64,000 nt of DNA, taken from assembly GCA_012931725.1 (NCBI GenBank), contig CM022946.1, positions 141,247,052 to 141,311,051 on the forward strand, given 5' to 3'. Under the pieces are notes generated by a model. That model made no database searches. It had not been told where the DNA came from and saw only the letters and a program-made list of their open reading frames with translations. How positions within the stretch are numbered: the stretch's first letter is position 1; the number at the start of each line of letters is the position of its first letter. A program made the position numbers and the translations under genes. Below are positions 21,171 to 34,179 of this stretch, in pieces. The DNA comes from Litsea cubeba. Taxonomy: Eukaryota; Streptophyta; Magnoliopsida; Laurales; Lauraceae.

Positions 21171-23771
21171 TGATGGACCGCGCTCCTGCTCGGTTCCTAC
21201 CGAGGTCGGCGGACGTGGGAGTCCGTCGGGTCCGACCCTTTCGTAACCGGGGGGCAGGGGCGTGCATCAACATTTCTTTTTTTTATGTGGGTGTGCCAGA
21301 TTTTCTATTTTACTTGGAATTACAAGTGGTGATCCGGAGATCAACCTTCGCAAGTAAAAAGGAAATCAACTTCTTTGAAGTTTTCCATTGCACATATATT
21401 TAAGAAAAGAGACATTTTCTTGGTCTGCCGTGAAAGGCGATTTTTTTGGCCTTTATAGCCGATTTTGGCGTTTATATCCAATTTTTGGCGTTTATAACCG
21501 ATTTTGGCGTTTATAACCGATTTACAATTCTTATCAATAATGAAAGACAAGAGTTGTGATTTTGTCTCTTTTAAAAAAATACAAACTACAATGAAAAGCA
21601 AGAAAAGGAGGATCTAACTTCTCAGGAGATTGTGGGGGACTCGTTTAGATTGACGGTCGCAAGCCATATGTGGGCTTCGCCATCATCCATGCAGATGAGA
21701 ACAGAGGATGCTATTGATTCGCTTGGCTTGGCTATAACCTCAGGTTTTTAGAGAACAAAGACCAAAAGAAGGTCCTATGTCCACTAAAAAGCCGAGTAGA
21801 CGGGCTTGAAAAGCCACATCTAAGCCATTGGAGGCAGGAGGAGAAGGCAAGGACCTTGGGGGGGGGGGTACCCCCAATGGACTTTTGTCACCTTGTAGCG
21901 GTGGCCGGTGTAGAACTTCCGTAGAGTTTTCTCTTTTCCTTCTCTGAATTTCTGTGCTTTGTCTGTGATTGTTTCTTCGATCTTTCTTCGATTCCTTTCT
22001 TCTTGGAGAGCTCTCCTATTTATAGGCTTTTAGGTGGCCATTTAGGAGGGTTTATGAGCCTTGATTGTCATAAAGCTACATAAAGGGAGGAGTTACAAAA
22101 TTGAATTCTTTATTTTGTAATTCCTTTTTCTTGGCTTCTGATTGGCCGGAGGAGATTGAGGGCATTTAATCGCCTTTAATCGCCATGATGAGAGGAGTTT
22201 CATGGGTTAAATGCCATTAATCTCTTGACTTGTAACTCCCGGATGCTTGCTTCTGATTGGTCCGTCCAAAGAAATGGATTAATGACTGTAATAAAGTTAG
22301 TCAATTAATCACATTAAGTGGTCGCCGAGCATCTGAAGAGTCGCGGGCCGTGCCGTGTCTTTTGAGATTCTTCTGGTGATGATCATCGATGGATCTTCAT
22401 GTAGATCGACATCAGATGACCATGTAATTTCAGGTGTTTGTTGCCAACAGCGGGTCGGTGCCATCAGTCCTGTCGATTTCTTGATCGGTCGGGTAGAAAG
22501 CACACTTTTCTTGGTTGACCGGGTGGCGATCAATATTATTTTCAATACTCTTGATGATTGACCCGTGTTTTGGACGGATGTCAGAGAATTTGGTGTCTCA
22601 AAAGTATGAATTTTGGAAAGTACCAGAGGCTGGGCTCTTCGAATCGCGAAAAAACGGCGAAAACCAGGGTTTTCGGGGCCTTCCCGGCGACCCCGGGCTC
22701 CAAGGTCGCCGGCGACCCTGGGCCAGGGTCGCAGGGGTCTGCGACCCTGGGGGGTTTTCCCCCCTTTGTGTCTCGTTTTGTGTCCGTTTTTGCTGTTTTT
22801 CGATTCTTTTTTCTTCTGTATTTTTCCTTGACATTTTGACCATTTATTGGCCTGATTTCTTTGTAGGAAACCTGATGAGAATCCTTGCATTTTATTTTGC
22901 AAAGTTTCCAATTTCCTGAGAAAGCCGAAGACTTTGTCGCGCAGAGCTGCCGATTTTCCGTCAGAAGCGGAAACTGGGTCAAACGATGTCGGAATGACCT
23001 GAGATTTGGTGCGAAGCCTCCTGAGCAATAAATAAGACCAACCATAGGCTTTTGTTTGAGTTTTGAAGCCGTTTGGGGTCCTATCACCAGTAGACTTGCT
23101 TTTTGTCGCGATGAAGATGTCGCGGTTTGATGTGCGGTCAACCGATGTCCGATTGACTTGAAATTTGACAGGGAACCTATTGGAGTCATTTTAAGATGAT
23201 CCATAGGCTCTGTCTTGAAAACCATGGTCCCGGAGAGCTTTGCCGCCGAGAGGCCTGATTTGGCTTCCGAGCGTCAAACTATGGTCAAATGTTGTCGAAA
23301 TGACCTGAAATTTGACGTGTAGCCCTTTATAAGCATTTTGAAGCCGTCCATGTGCTCTATCTGATGAGTAATGACCTCGGTGGTTCTCGCCGCCGAGAGG
23401 CTTGATTTAGCTGTTCGAGGGTTGATGTAGGGTCAAACGTTGTCGGTTTGACTCGGAACTTGACGTGGAGCCTTTTGGAAGTATTTTGAGACCATCCATC
23501 GGCTCTGATCGAAGATTTGGTGTCTCCGATGCTTTTGCCGCCGAGAGCTCCTTTTTAGCTGTCGGAGAAGCGAAGTTAGGCCAAAAGATTTTGAAATGGC
23601 CCGAAACTTCTTGTGTACTTCTCTTTTGGCTGTCTTGAAGGATCTTGTAGTTTTTGTTTAATTCTGACAAGATTTGATTTTTGGAAGTAGCATTGCCTAT
23701 TTATGGCAGGTTGCGACTTCATGTAGCTCTTTGGATCTTGAAGAGGCAAAGTGACATTTTTGGTGTCAACA
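21171..23771 (-). repeat. 5' LTR of the nested element (full length, 2,601 bp)
   Basis: On the minus strand it runs from TGTTGACACC (23771) to GCGGTCCATCA (21171), the canonical TG...CA form. It carries a TATA box, an 11-base G run and the GGCTATAAACGCC-type minisatellite. It differs from its partner LTR at 1860-4341 by only a few percent by eye, so insertion was fairly recent. Confidence 0.9.
22017..22024 (-). promoter_or_regulatory. TATA box of the nested element's 5' LTR
   Basis: TATAAATA on the minus strand drives transcription leftward toward the primer site and gag. CCAAT-type motifs lie on its upstream side near 22140 and 22255. Confidence 0.65.
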
Positions 23772-23776
23772 TCCAT
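23772..23776. repeat. Target-site duplication (right copy) of the nested element
   Basis: TCCAT directly follows the LTR end TCAACA and pairs with 1855-1859. The following bases CA complete the outer element's 5' LTR. Confidence 0.8.
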
Positions 23777-23781
23777 CAAGC

Positions 23782-23798
23782 TGGCACACCCGGTGGGA
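23782..23798 (+). other. Primer-binding site of the outer element
   Basis: TGGCACACCCGGTGGGA lies three bases after the LTR-terminal TCCATCA. It is separated from the rest of its own LTR by 21.9 kb of nested element. A transcript from the outer LTR can no longer reach it without crossing the whole insertion. Confidence 0.78.
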
Positions 23799-25749
23799 CA
23801 CGTTCATTTGAGAACACGATGCTAGAAATAGAATATTTGCATATCATATCTTTTGCTCTATGCTTATATTTCTTTTCTCAATTCCTTGGCTACTTTCTAA
23901 TTGGTGGCTTATGTTGGATTCCGGATCTAAAAAAAATGAGATGAGATTTTTTTTTTGGAATTTCTAATTCTTTGAATTTATTTCCACTCTTTCTCTTTTC
24001 AAAAAAAAAAAACAAAAAAAAATTAGATTTCTCAGTTTGGATTCAAAATTGAGAAACCTTGATCCGTTCCTATCGTTCATCGCGCTTGCAGAAATGTTGA
24101 GCCTGTTCGACTAAGGTTTTGGGCCATCGTTTCTCTTCGATGAGTTCATTAAAAATCTAAAAAAAATAATATCAATATATAAAATAAAAAAAAATTAGAT
24201 TTCTCAGTTTGGATTCAAAATTGAGAAACCTTGATCCATTCCTATCGTTCATCACGCTTGCAGAAATGTTGAGCCTGTTCGACTAAGGTTTTGGGCCATC
24301 GTTTCTCTTCGATGAGTTCATTAAAAATCTTAAAAAAAATAATATATATAATAAAAAAAACTTAGATTTCTCAGTTTGGATTCAAAATTTAGAAACCTTG
24401 ATCCGTTCCTAACGTTCATCGCGCTTGCAGAAATGTTGAGCCTGTTCGACTAAGGTTTTGGGCCATCGTTTCTCTTCGATGAGTTCATTAAAAAAAACTA
24501 TAATATATATATAAAATAAAAAAAATCAGATTTTCAAGTTTTGAATTCAAAATTGAGAAACCTTGATCCGTTCCTATCGTTCATTGCGCTTGCAGAAATG
24601 TTGAGCCTGTTCGACTACGGTTTTGGGCCATCGTTTCTCTTCGATGAGTTCATTAAAGATCTAAAATATATATATATAAAAAAAACAAAAAAGAAGACAT
24701 AGACCACTAAGGTTAAACCAACTGTGTTCTTTGATCATGGTTGATTCAAAGAAAAGCCTTGTCCAGAGTGTGGAGATAGCTTGACTGTTCTAGGCAAGGG
24801 TCCTCCAAACGGGTTCATTAAGTAATCTTACCCTTACCTGGGGGCAATTCTATCAATCAAGATTTCATAAGACCGGGTTAGGAGGCCTATGTATACTCTC
24901 TCGTCTTTTAAATAAATTTTTTTAAATTTTTTTTTTAAATACTAAATTTTAAAATAATAAAAAAAAAATTCAAAAAAAAATCTTAAAAATAAAAAACTAT
25001 AAATAAAAAAAAGATTTTTTTTAAAAAAAAATCTTCAAAAAAAATAAAAAATAAAAAATATTCAAAAAAAAAACTTCCGTCATTTTGGGTTTAGATTGGA
25101 GAAATCTTGGTTTTCTCCTTTCTGCGCACTGGCGCTCGCGAAAATCGCTGAGCCCGTGTTCAAATTGGAGTGCCTTTTGCTCTCTTTGATGAACCCGATA
25201 TTGGCATTTCAAAAAAAAACTCGTCATTTTTAGATTCAGATTCGAGAAATTATGGTTCATTTCTTTCTGAGCACTGGCGCTCGCGGAAATCGCTGAGCCC
25301 GTATTCAGATTGGAATACCATCTGCTCTCTTTGATGAATCCAATTTTGACCTTTCAAAAAAGAGAATCTCATCTCATGGATGCGGTCTCAAAACATTTGT
25401 GTCTAGCGGTACTAGTACGCCATTTCAGGGTCTACTGTATTGCGACCGGCACATCTGTAACTCCAAACTTTATATTCTTCTTATCTCGAGCAAGCTTTGC
25501 TTCTCGATAAGTCGAATCTAAGTTCCCAATTGCTTCTAGCAGTCACTGAGACGCTCATTCTGGGCTTACCATACCTGCGATCAGAACAATTGTACCCTCT
25601 ATGGCATTTTGCCTTCCTCATATTGCTTGGGTCATCTCCCTCGAGCAATTTGAAAAGACGAAACCATAGAATTTCCCATTTATGATCATTATATTCTTGT
25701 GATTACTAATGGATGTGGTCTTGTTTCAGAAACTTTTCGAAAACTAACA
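23799..25749 (+). other. 5' leader of the outer element with tandem repeats
   Basis: Four ~165-bp units (about 24030-24665) contain CCTTGATCCGTTCC, GAAATGTTGAGCCTG and CTCTTCGATGAGTTCATT. Two related units lie at about 25080-25340. AT-rich tracts lie between (24900-25070). Mirror of 19091-21150. Confidence 0.8.
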
Positions 25750-28700
25750 ATGGAAGCTTCACTAACCATTACTTTCGATGAAAACAAGCACCAAATCATG
25801 CTTCAACAGAAGCAAACTACGCGCACCTACAAGCGCCCCATCAGCTGCCGAAGTGTCAACTCCCTCGGCAACTCTCTGAACTCCGGGTTGACCTCGACTC
25901 CCCGGACTATCGTCTTTGGGACGCTGGGACCATTCCCACTTCCCGAAGAACAAACTGCTCCTTCCAAGAAGCAGAAACTCGCATCTCAACGTGTCACTAC
26001 CGTGACACCAAAGGCGAGCACTAGAAGGCTTGAAGCCCGTGGCACCCCCACGAAGCCTCGACCTGCAAATGACCAGGTCTATCCCAAGACTTGGTCCCCA
26101 AGACCTTCACTAAAATAAAGAAGGTCCCAAACATCTTCCAAGCCAGTATTCCTGGCCCCACTCAAGGAGAACCAGTTCTACCCTCTTGCTTACATGAAAG
26201 AGGAGAGACCCATCTCCAACCTGACTCCCAAGTCAAACCAGCATGAGCCGGCTTGTTCCTACAAGCCCAAAATCAAGTCATGCATCACAAGGCCTCTGCA
26301 AGCACCTGCTAAAGCCTACAAACCTGCAGTTTGACCCTTCATCTCTACAGGGGCCGAACTCCAAAAATTCAAAGCTTCGCTGCAACAGGCGAAGGACAGG
26401 GTTCGCATCCTGTCCTTGCCTAGCTGCAAAGAAGACAGGCTCGGCTGCTGCGCCCGAGGGAGCACATCCTTCATCGTCAAAGCCCAGCCAGAGCTGACCG
26501 AAGCTCAAATTGCTCGTCGCATACGCCGCCGCGCGTCATATCGGCAAAAGAGACTAGAGAAGCAAAGGACTCAGCCTCCTACACTCCAAGTCTCTCCCAA
26601 ATGGGTCGAAAAAGAAAGACCCAACCAAGTTGCTGCCGTCCATATGGTTGGAAAAACCAGAAGGCGCCAAAAATCAGCAACAAAATCCATGTCCGACGTC
26701 CGACGACCAGCAGTGTCTCAAGGACAAGAAGACATTCAGAAGAATCCCCTGCTCCTTCAAGCAAAGGACGGCAGAGTGATCCTTCCTCAAGCTCTTCTTC
26801 AAAAAGAATGAGCCCCAGCTCAGTCACCAGGACAGTTTCTTCATTCGAATCACGAAGGATGAATGTCTTGGCTACAAATTCTGAGCCACCACCCCGCAAT
26901 CCACCTCCAGAAGATGCGATCACCCGCATCCAGCAGTTGGAACAAGGCCAATAGAGGATTGAAACTCTGATGGAAAACCTTCTCCTCGCCTTCCAAAATC
27001 AGGCGAACAATGAACCTCCTCCGAATCATCAAGACGATGAGGTAAATGGAGAAGAAAATGAGTCACGCGTCCATACCAAAAAGGACGTAGACAGTATCCT
27101 CGCCAAAGCAAAAGAAGAGGATATACTCAAGGAGCATGGGATCAAGCCACCATATCCCTTATGGATGGACTCGGTCCCGTTCCCCACCAAATTCAAGCAT
27201 CCTACTCTCCAAACATATACGGGGAAAGGATCAGCCAGACAGCACGTCATCCACTTCAAGATCCTGACAGGAGCTATCGCGGATCAAGATGCACTCAAGA
27301 TCCGCCTCTTTGCAAGTACCCTAAAAGGTACGGCCTTCGATTGGTACTCCACTTTGCCGGAGGACTCGATCCAAAACTGGGCCATGCTAGAGACACGCTT
27401 CCTGACTCACTTCAAAGGTGAGGATCATCCCGCTACTATGGCTCAGTTGTGCAGCCTAAAACAGGGGGAGAATGAGTCAACATATGACTTCATTCACAAG
27501 TGGAAAGCAATGGCATACAAATGCTCTGATGTACTGCCACAAGCGTCGCTAGTCGACATTTGCCGAAACAACATGAGAGCCAGAATCCGCTCCATGATCA
27601 TCGACAACAAATCAAAAAACCTGGGAGAACTCCTAGAAGCTTCCATGGAAGCTGAAACGGTGATTAAAGACCTCAACAGTCAGAAATCATCAAGAAAAGA
27701 GCCAACCGCCATTGCAACCTCTAAACCAAAGAAAAAAGAGGTCCTCAATGTGCAGACCAAGTCAGCTCCTCAGCCACCAAAGAAAGCTGAAAATAAAGTT
27801 GCTGGTAAGAGACCTGAACTCTCAGATGCCTTCAAAGAACGAGTAGAGATGAAATACCCGATTGATGAAGATGTTGGTGAAATCTTCGGGGCTCTTGTGG
27901 CAAACGGCAAGCTCACCTTGCCTGAACCAAAAAGACCGGGTGATGTTGGCAAAACCAACGATCCTCGGTACTGTCCATACCACCAGATGATCTCGCATCC
28001 TCTCAATCAATGCTTCGTTGTGAGGGAGAAAATAGACGAGATGTGGAAAAACGGAGTCATCACCTTTGACAAAAACTATGGGCCTGCCTCCGTCAACATG
28101 GTGACATGTGGACAAACATCAAAATCACCAAAGAAGAAGATCACTACTTCCTTCAAGGTGATAAACTCAATCGAAGCGTCCGAGAAACTGGTTCCTTACC
28201 CGACACTAGACGGACAACCGATATGGGTACATCCCGATCTCCTGGAAGATGAAAATTGGGAGGTCGTGAAAACAAAGCCTACAGCTCAACAGCGAAGGCA
28301 GGCTAGGAAGCATCTCCTCAAGCTCAAACGGCAAGAGAAGACCCAGCCAAAACTAAAGGTCAAAGAAAAGGCAGAGGCTTCCTCTACCGCTTCACTGGAG
28401 GCAACAAAAACATCCCTTCCAGAGACTTCAAAGGGGGTAAGAAAATTCACTCTCAGTGATTTCATGCCACCTCAATTCAAAGAAGCCATGCAGGAGGCAT
28501 CATACTCTTGCAATTCGGTAGTTGGATTCTCCATTGATGGATACGAGTCCAGCGACACCGATGATGGATTCGAATCCAACTACACAGATGAGTGGGAGGA
28601 GTCCCTTGAAACAGGAGAATATCTCTCCGATGAAGAATGGGTTCCGGAAACTCATCTTATGCCAGTAATCTGGTATAACCCCTTACAGCCACAAAGATCC

Positions 28701-29450
28701 TGGTCTGATGATGAAGAAGACCAAGAGGCTGTACAAGAAAATGCTGCTGACTCAGCACCTCTCATTACTCCAGTGGAAATCAACCATGTTGAGCCACAAA
28801 GAGTTGATGAAGAAGAAGATCCGGCTCCCATACCTGATCTTGAAGAATATGCAAGGATCTTGCAGCGACTCGCTCTAGAACAAGAGCAAGACCGCGTCAA
28901 CGAGCCTCCTCGCAACCCAGAGCCTGAAGTCCCTGAAGACCACCAGGTACATTCTCCCTTAACTCCTGAAAATGGAGAAAATTGCTGGATAGATGATCCT
29001 CTTACATCCGAGGATGAGTCTAACACCGATCAGGCAACGTCTCCTGTCAGAGCTTCCTGCAATGTAATAATTTGGGATTATAGCTCTTCTGAAGCATCGT
29101 CTGATGAGAGCACTTACACTCCGGCGACGCCTAGCAATGTATCTTCTGAAGCCACTTCGTCTCACGTGACTTTCACTGAGATGACACCCTCTCAGGTTTC
29201 TTCTCCTGAGACTGTGACTTCAAAGTTCACACCCTTCCTGACTGAAGAATTCCCAGCCATTGATGCTTGGGATGATGAATTAGTCAACGAAGAAGAAAGG
29301 TTGCTGGATGTTGTTCAGGACTTGTTCCCGGAAAATGCTCCGTGCAACACGATCACTGAGGATCGCAACTCTGCTACTGAAGAGGAGAAGCACACATCAC
29401 CCTTTGCTGAAAATCTCCAGAAAGATAAAGACAAGGCTCCTCAACAATAG
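25750..29450 (+). pseudogene. Gag polyprotein (outer element, nearly full length)
   Basis: The ATG at 25750 (MEASLTITFDENKH) opens a frame of about 1,230 codons to the TAG ending at 29450. Domain order: a basic Ser/Pro/Arg-rich extension of ~480 residues; a capsid domain (27240-27530, with LKGTAFDWYSTL and GENESTYDFIHKW); a zinc-knuckle-like motif CPYHQMISHPLNQC (about 27970-28015, C-H-H-C spacing typical of Tat gags); and a long acidic tail (28500-29440). Damage: TAA at 26116, TGA at 26332, a one-base deletion near 26683 and TAG at 26952. The stretch 26970-29450 is open over 826 codons. The N-terminal extension matches no family I recognise. Confidence 0.85.
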
Positions 29451-31094
29451 CCGGAAGAAAACAAATCATCCGGTAAATCTGAAGAGAGCATTCAAACTCC
29501 CTTCATCATCTCCCTCAAACCTTCAAAGCCTTTGGTCATCACAACTAAAGTGAAAAAGGTAAAGCAAAGGCCTGGGGGCAAATTTGTTGTCTCTTTCGTG
29601 TCTATCATGCAAGACACGGATTCGGATTCAGAGCCAGAAGACGACACATCGTCAAGCCAAGCTAACACTCAGCAAGTTCACCCTGCTCTCACTCCAATGG
29701 AGACAACTTCTGACATAGAAGATCCTACGTCAGCTTCCTTCGTTGTACCAGCAACTTCAGCAAAGGAAAAGCCGATCTTCTTCCATAGATCGGATGCTTC
29801 TTCATCAAACTCCATGCTTGAACCTTTCCAAAATAAAGGTATGCCTCAACTATCCTTATACAGTTCTGTAGCACAAGCTATTATGAAGAAAATGGGCTAT
29901 GACGCTCAAAACCCAGTCGGTTTGGGAGAAGGACGCGGTATTCTCACGCCATTAAGGCTCGTCTTGACCAAAAGCCAGCTGGAAGATTGGAGACTCTATG
30001 GCTATGTAGAAAAGTCTTCACACGGGTTAGGGTATGATCCCGACACTCCCCTGAGACAGTTAACACAAAAGCTTAAAAGTCAATATACTGACCAAGCCTC
30101 AACATCTCAAGTCCATGAAGACATCGATCTCCCTGGATATCTCTTCGATGAGTCACCTGATAAAAATCCAGGAAGCTCATCCAATTGGCACGATTTCTCC
30201 GAAAATGAAGAGGAGTTGTCCGATGGCACAGACGTGTGGACTTCTGACCCAGAAGAACCCTCATCTCCAAAAGAAGTAGCCTACTTCAACCCGGTTTCAA
30301 CAGGCGATTGGGATCATCTCATAGCAAGCCTCGGAAAAATTACCGATCAAGAAGACCCGTGGAAAGGAACAAAACCTTGGTCTGGAAATGCCCTTGAAAC
30401 CCCAGAAGGTTTCGTTGAGCTGGAAGCCTCCGAAAATATTGTGGAGGAACCACCTTCGAACCTTCCAACAGAAGATCCTGTTCAAAAGATAGAATTGGGA
30501 ACACCAGATAACCCACGTCCTGTATTCATAAGCAAGAATATAAATGATGATGAGTTACCCGAGTATATCGCCTTTCTTCGTGAGTTCGTTGATTGCTTTG
30601 CATGGTCTTACGCTGAAATGCCTGGCTTAGACCCCAAAATAGTGGTTCACAAACTCAATCTTCAAGAAGACATCAAGCCTGTCAAGCAAGGCCAAAGAAG
30701 ATTTCGTCCAGATGTGATGGATAAAATTGAACAAGAAGTTCAAAAACTCAAAAGCGTCCGCTTCATCCGTGAGGAACAACATCCTGAATGGTTAGCCAAC
30801 ATTGTCCCCGTGACAAAGAAAAATGGGCAGATCAGGGTCTGTATTGACTATAGAGACCTGAACGGCGCATGCCCAAAAGATGAATTTCCGCTCCCCATAC
30901 TAGAGGTAATGATTGATAATACCTGTGGATTCGAGCGAATGACATTCATGGATGGTTTCTCTGGCTACAATCAGATAAAGATGCATCCTGAAGATGAAAA
31001 ACATACATATTTTCGGACCCCATTTGGCGTGTATTGTTACACTGTCATGCCATTTGGTCTGAAAATGCTGGTGCCACATATCAGAGGGCTATGA
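29451..31094 (+). pseudogene. Pol linker, G-patch-like segment and RT N-terminal half (outer element)
   Basis: The 520-codon frame from 29532 begins in a linker (VKQRPGGKFVVSFVSIMQD). It continues to a G-patch-like stretch (KKMGYDAQNPVGLGEGRG, about 29885-29940), an acidic linker, and RT fingers and palm up to VMPFGLK. A one-base loss in the A run of CTGAAAAATGC shifts the frame near 31066. The protease present in the partner (15574-16230) is absent: gag runs from EDRNSATE straight into sequence with no aspartic-protease motif. Confidence 0.82.
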
Positions 31095-31867
31095 TGAAAA
31101 TATTTCAAGATATGCAGCACAAGATGGTTGAATGTTACGTTGATGACCTCGCCGTCAAAAGCATAAGAAAAGAAGATCATCTCGAAGACCTTCGAGAAGT
31201 CTTCCTCTGACTTCGCAAGCACAAACTGCGAATGAATCCTTTGAAATGCTTCTTCGGCGTCTCGTCGGGTAAGTTCCTCGGATTCTTAGTTCGGAAAGCT
31301 GGAATAGAGCTTGACCCCATAAAAGTCAAAGCCATTCTAGAAATGCCCTCTCCAAGAACCTTGAGAGAACTCAAAGGGCTTCAAGGGAGATTGGCCTACA
31401 TCAAACGATTCATCTCCAATCTTTCGGGGAAATGCCGTCCATTCTCCCGGTTGATGAAAAAGGGTGTAAACTTTGTCTAGGATGCTGACTGTGAAGCTGC
31501 TTTCCAAGACATCAAGTCATACCTGACAAAACCTCCAGTGTTAGCTGCTTCTACCACTGGAAAACCATTCATCTTGTACACAAGAGCCCTTGATCACTCT
31601 TTGGGAGCTCTGCTTGCACAAGAAAATAATAAAAGAAAAGAAGCTGCTCTATATTACCTCAGCCGCATGCTAGTAGTTGCAGAGCATCGCTACTCTCCAG
31701 TCGAAAAAGAATGCCTTGCAGTGATGTTCGCCGTACAAAAGCTGCGTCACTACTTACTTTCCAACACAGTATACCTGGTCTCGAGAGTCAACCTCTTGAA
31801 GGTCCTTGTCACAAAGGCAGGTTCTCTCAACGCTCGACTGGCAAAATGGTCCATCCTTCTATCATAA
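31080..31867 (+). pseudogene. RT C-terminal half and RNase H (outer element)
   Basis: After the frameshift the correct frame resumes with MMKIFQDMQHK, the catalytic YVDD (about 31135) and, after a TGA at about 31208, MNPLKCFFG and FLGFLVRKAG. A TAG at about 31478 replaces Trp in FVWDADCEA. RNase H follows (31538-31867: TRALDHSLGALLAQE, SPVEKECLAVMFA) and ends in a TAA at about 31865. Confidence 0.85.
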
Positions 31868-33814
31868 TTTGATATTAGGTATGTACCACAAAAGGCAATC
31901 AAAGGGCAAGCTCTAGCGGACTTCCTCGCAGAGCATCCATTGCCTAAAGATTCTCCACTCAGAGATGATCTCCTAGACGAACCAGTCTACAATGTGGAGA
32001 CTTTCTCACAAAGTGCCTCCTGGGACATGTACTTTGACGGTGCAACCAGGACAAATGAAAAAAGACAGCTGATCTCGGGAGTTGGCATCCTCTTTGTTAG
32101 CCCCGACAAATACATGATTCCACACGCTTTCTCGCTACTGGAACCATGCACAAACAACGCAGTTGAATATCAAGCTCTGATCCTAGGATTGGAACTCGCC
32201 ATCGAATCCGGTATCACCATGCTGGAAGTCTTTGGAGACTCTCAACTGATTGTCAACCAGATGAATCAGAAATTTGAAGTCAGAAAGCCAGATTTGCTGC
32301 CTTACTACAACAAAGCACAATCGCTTCTGCAAAAGTTTGACATCTGTCACATCACCCACATTCGTAGAGGTGAAAACAAACGTGCAGATGCCCTAGCTGG
32401 ACTTGCCGCATCCATGGCAATTCAGGAAGGGGAAAACATGCAAATCACAGTGTGCGAAAGAAGAATCCTTCCTCCTCTTAACACACACCAAGCTGTTGCT
32501 GAATGCCACAAAGTGGTTGGAAGTAGGATTTCAATCCTTCAAACTTCAATCGGCGATTGGAGGAATCCGTTCATTGATTACATTATGTTCGGAATCCTAC
32601 CTGAAGATCCAAAAGAACGGGTAAGCATCCAAAGGAGAACCCCAAGCTTTCATTTGGATATTCCTTCAAAAATCCTTTATAGGAAATCCTTCAACGGAGT
32701 ACTTCTACGCTGCTTGTCACAACAAGAGGCTGAAGAAACACTCAAAGAAGTTCATGCTGGTCTTTGCGGAGCTCATCAGGCTGGTCCCAAGCTCTATGAT
32801 CAGATAAAAAGGTTAGGATATTACTGGCCTACCATGGTAGCTGACGCAATGCAATTTGCTAAGCGCTGCCAACAATGCCAAATTCATGGAGATTACATTC
32901 ACATGCCTCCAGAATGGCTGCATCCTACAGTGATCTCATAGCCTTTCGAAGCCTGGGGTATGGACATCATAGGTCCTATTTCTCCCCCTTCGAGCAAAGG
33001 TCATCGCTTCATCTTTGCCGCTACGGATTATTTCTCCAAGTGGTCAGAAGCATTTGCATTCAACGAAATGAAGACCACATCAGTCCTTCAGTTCCTGCGC
33101 ACCAACATCATTTGTCGTTTCGGCATACCGAAAAGATTCGTCCATGATAACGTACCACAATTCCGGGATCATCGATTCTACAGGTTCTGCGACAAATACA
33201 AAATCCAAAGCTGTCCTTCGACTCCATACAATCCGGCAGCAAACGGGTTAGCAGAAGCTTTCAACAAGACACTCTGCAAAATCCTCAAAAAAATGGTCTC
33301 TAGTCATAAAAGAGACTGGAGCGACAAAATGTCTGAAGCTTTGTGGGCCTATCGAACCACTGTTCGAGGACCAACCCATAGCACACCATTCTCCTTGGTC
33401 TATGGATGCGAAGCTGTCGTACCCTTGGAAGTACAAATTCCTTCCTTGAGGGTATCCTTGCAAAATGACATGACTCAAGAAAGCAATGTCAAATTGCGAC
33501 TCCATGAGCTGGACAATCTCGATGAGAGAAGGCTCGAAGCTCAACAAAGCATTGAACTTTACCAAGCACGCATGGCAGGATCTTTCGATAGAAAGGTCAG
33601 GCAACGCGCCTACAAAAAGAGTGACTTGGTTCTTGCGGTAAAAAGACCAATGGTCTTCGCTCACAAGTCCAAAGGCAAATTTGAGCCAAAATGGGAGGGA
33701 CCCTACGTCATCGACAAGGTTTTCTCCAACGGCGCATACGCACTCCTAAACATGGAAGGGGACAGATGTATGCTGCCCATCAACGACAAGTTCTTAAAGC
33801 GGTACTACGCTTGA
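31868..33814 (+). pseudogene. Archaeal-like RNase H and integrase (outer element)
   Basis: The second RNase H (about 32010-32420) keeps FDGA, AVEYQA, GDSQLI and RADALA. Integrase shows HHCC (32750-32885) and a core from WGMDIIG (about 32957). The catalytic triad looks present: D in MDIIG, D in VHDNVPQF, E in NGLAEAFN. The usual Gly after DN is Val, however. A TAG at 32939 (Trp in the partner) interrupts the frame just before the core; beyond it 284 codons are open, ending after KRYYA at 33814. The GPY/F-like end (KWEGPYVI) is present and there is no chromodomain. Confidence 0.87.
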
Positions 33815-34179
33815 AGACTTACCCAACTGGGTAAGAGCAATGCCTGTACGGCCAAAACCGGTTTCCAGGTACACGCTCGCTAAACCCACCCTTTTTTAGA
33901 ATTTTCATGTCAAATGTTGAAATTTCTAGAAATTTAAACAATGCTTACTTCCATCGTTTCATTGTTCAAAAAAAAAAAAACCCAAGTTTAGGAACCTTTC
34001 CCTAACTTGACCAAAATTTTCAACCCTTGAACCCAAAATTCATGGTTTGAAATAAAACCCGGATTCAGGGTTTTCCACCCTAGTCCACCCTGCCTTTTAC
34101 CGCCAAAATGGTTTTAGGTCAAAACTTATGACCCTCGTGTCTTTAAAAAACAAAAAAAAAATGGTTTTTCCAAAAAACC

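Larger units (their letters stand above)
1860..23771 (-). mobile_element. Nested Tat-lineage LTR retrotransposon, minus strand
   Basis: Read on the minus strand, this is a 5' LTR (23771-21171), a primer site (21167-21151), a leader, gag (from 19090), protease remnant, RT, RNase H, second RNase H, integrase (to 11673), an antisense gene (5529-10167, plus strand), a polypurine tract (4356-4342) and a 3' LTR (4341-1860). A 5-bp duplication TCCAT flanks it (1855-1859 and 23772-23776), the usual size for Ty3/gypsy integration. The insertion point is two bases inside the 3' end of the outer element's 5' LTR. The element belongs to the same subfamily as its host: coding regions, leader repeats and LTRs all align. 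It is decayed: a 765-bp gag deletion, a truncated protease, stops in RT and gag, and frameshifts in integrase. Confidence 0.9.
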
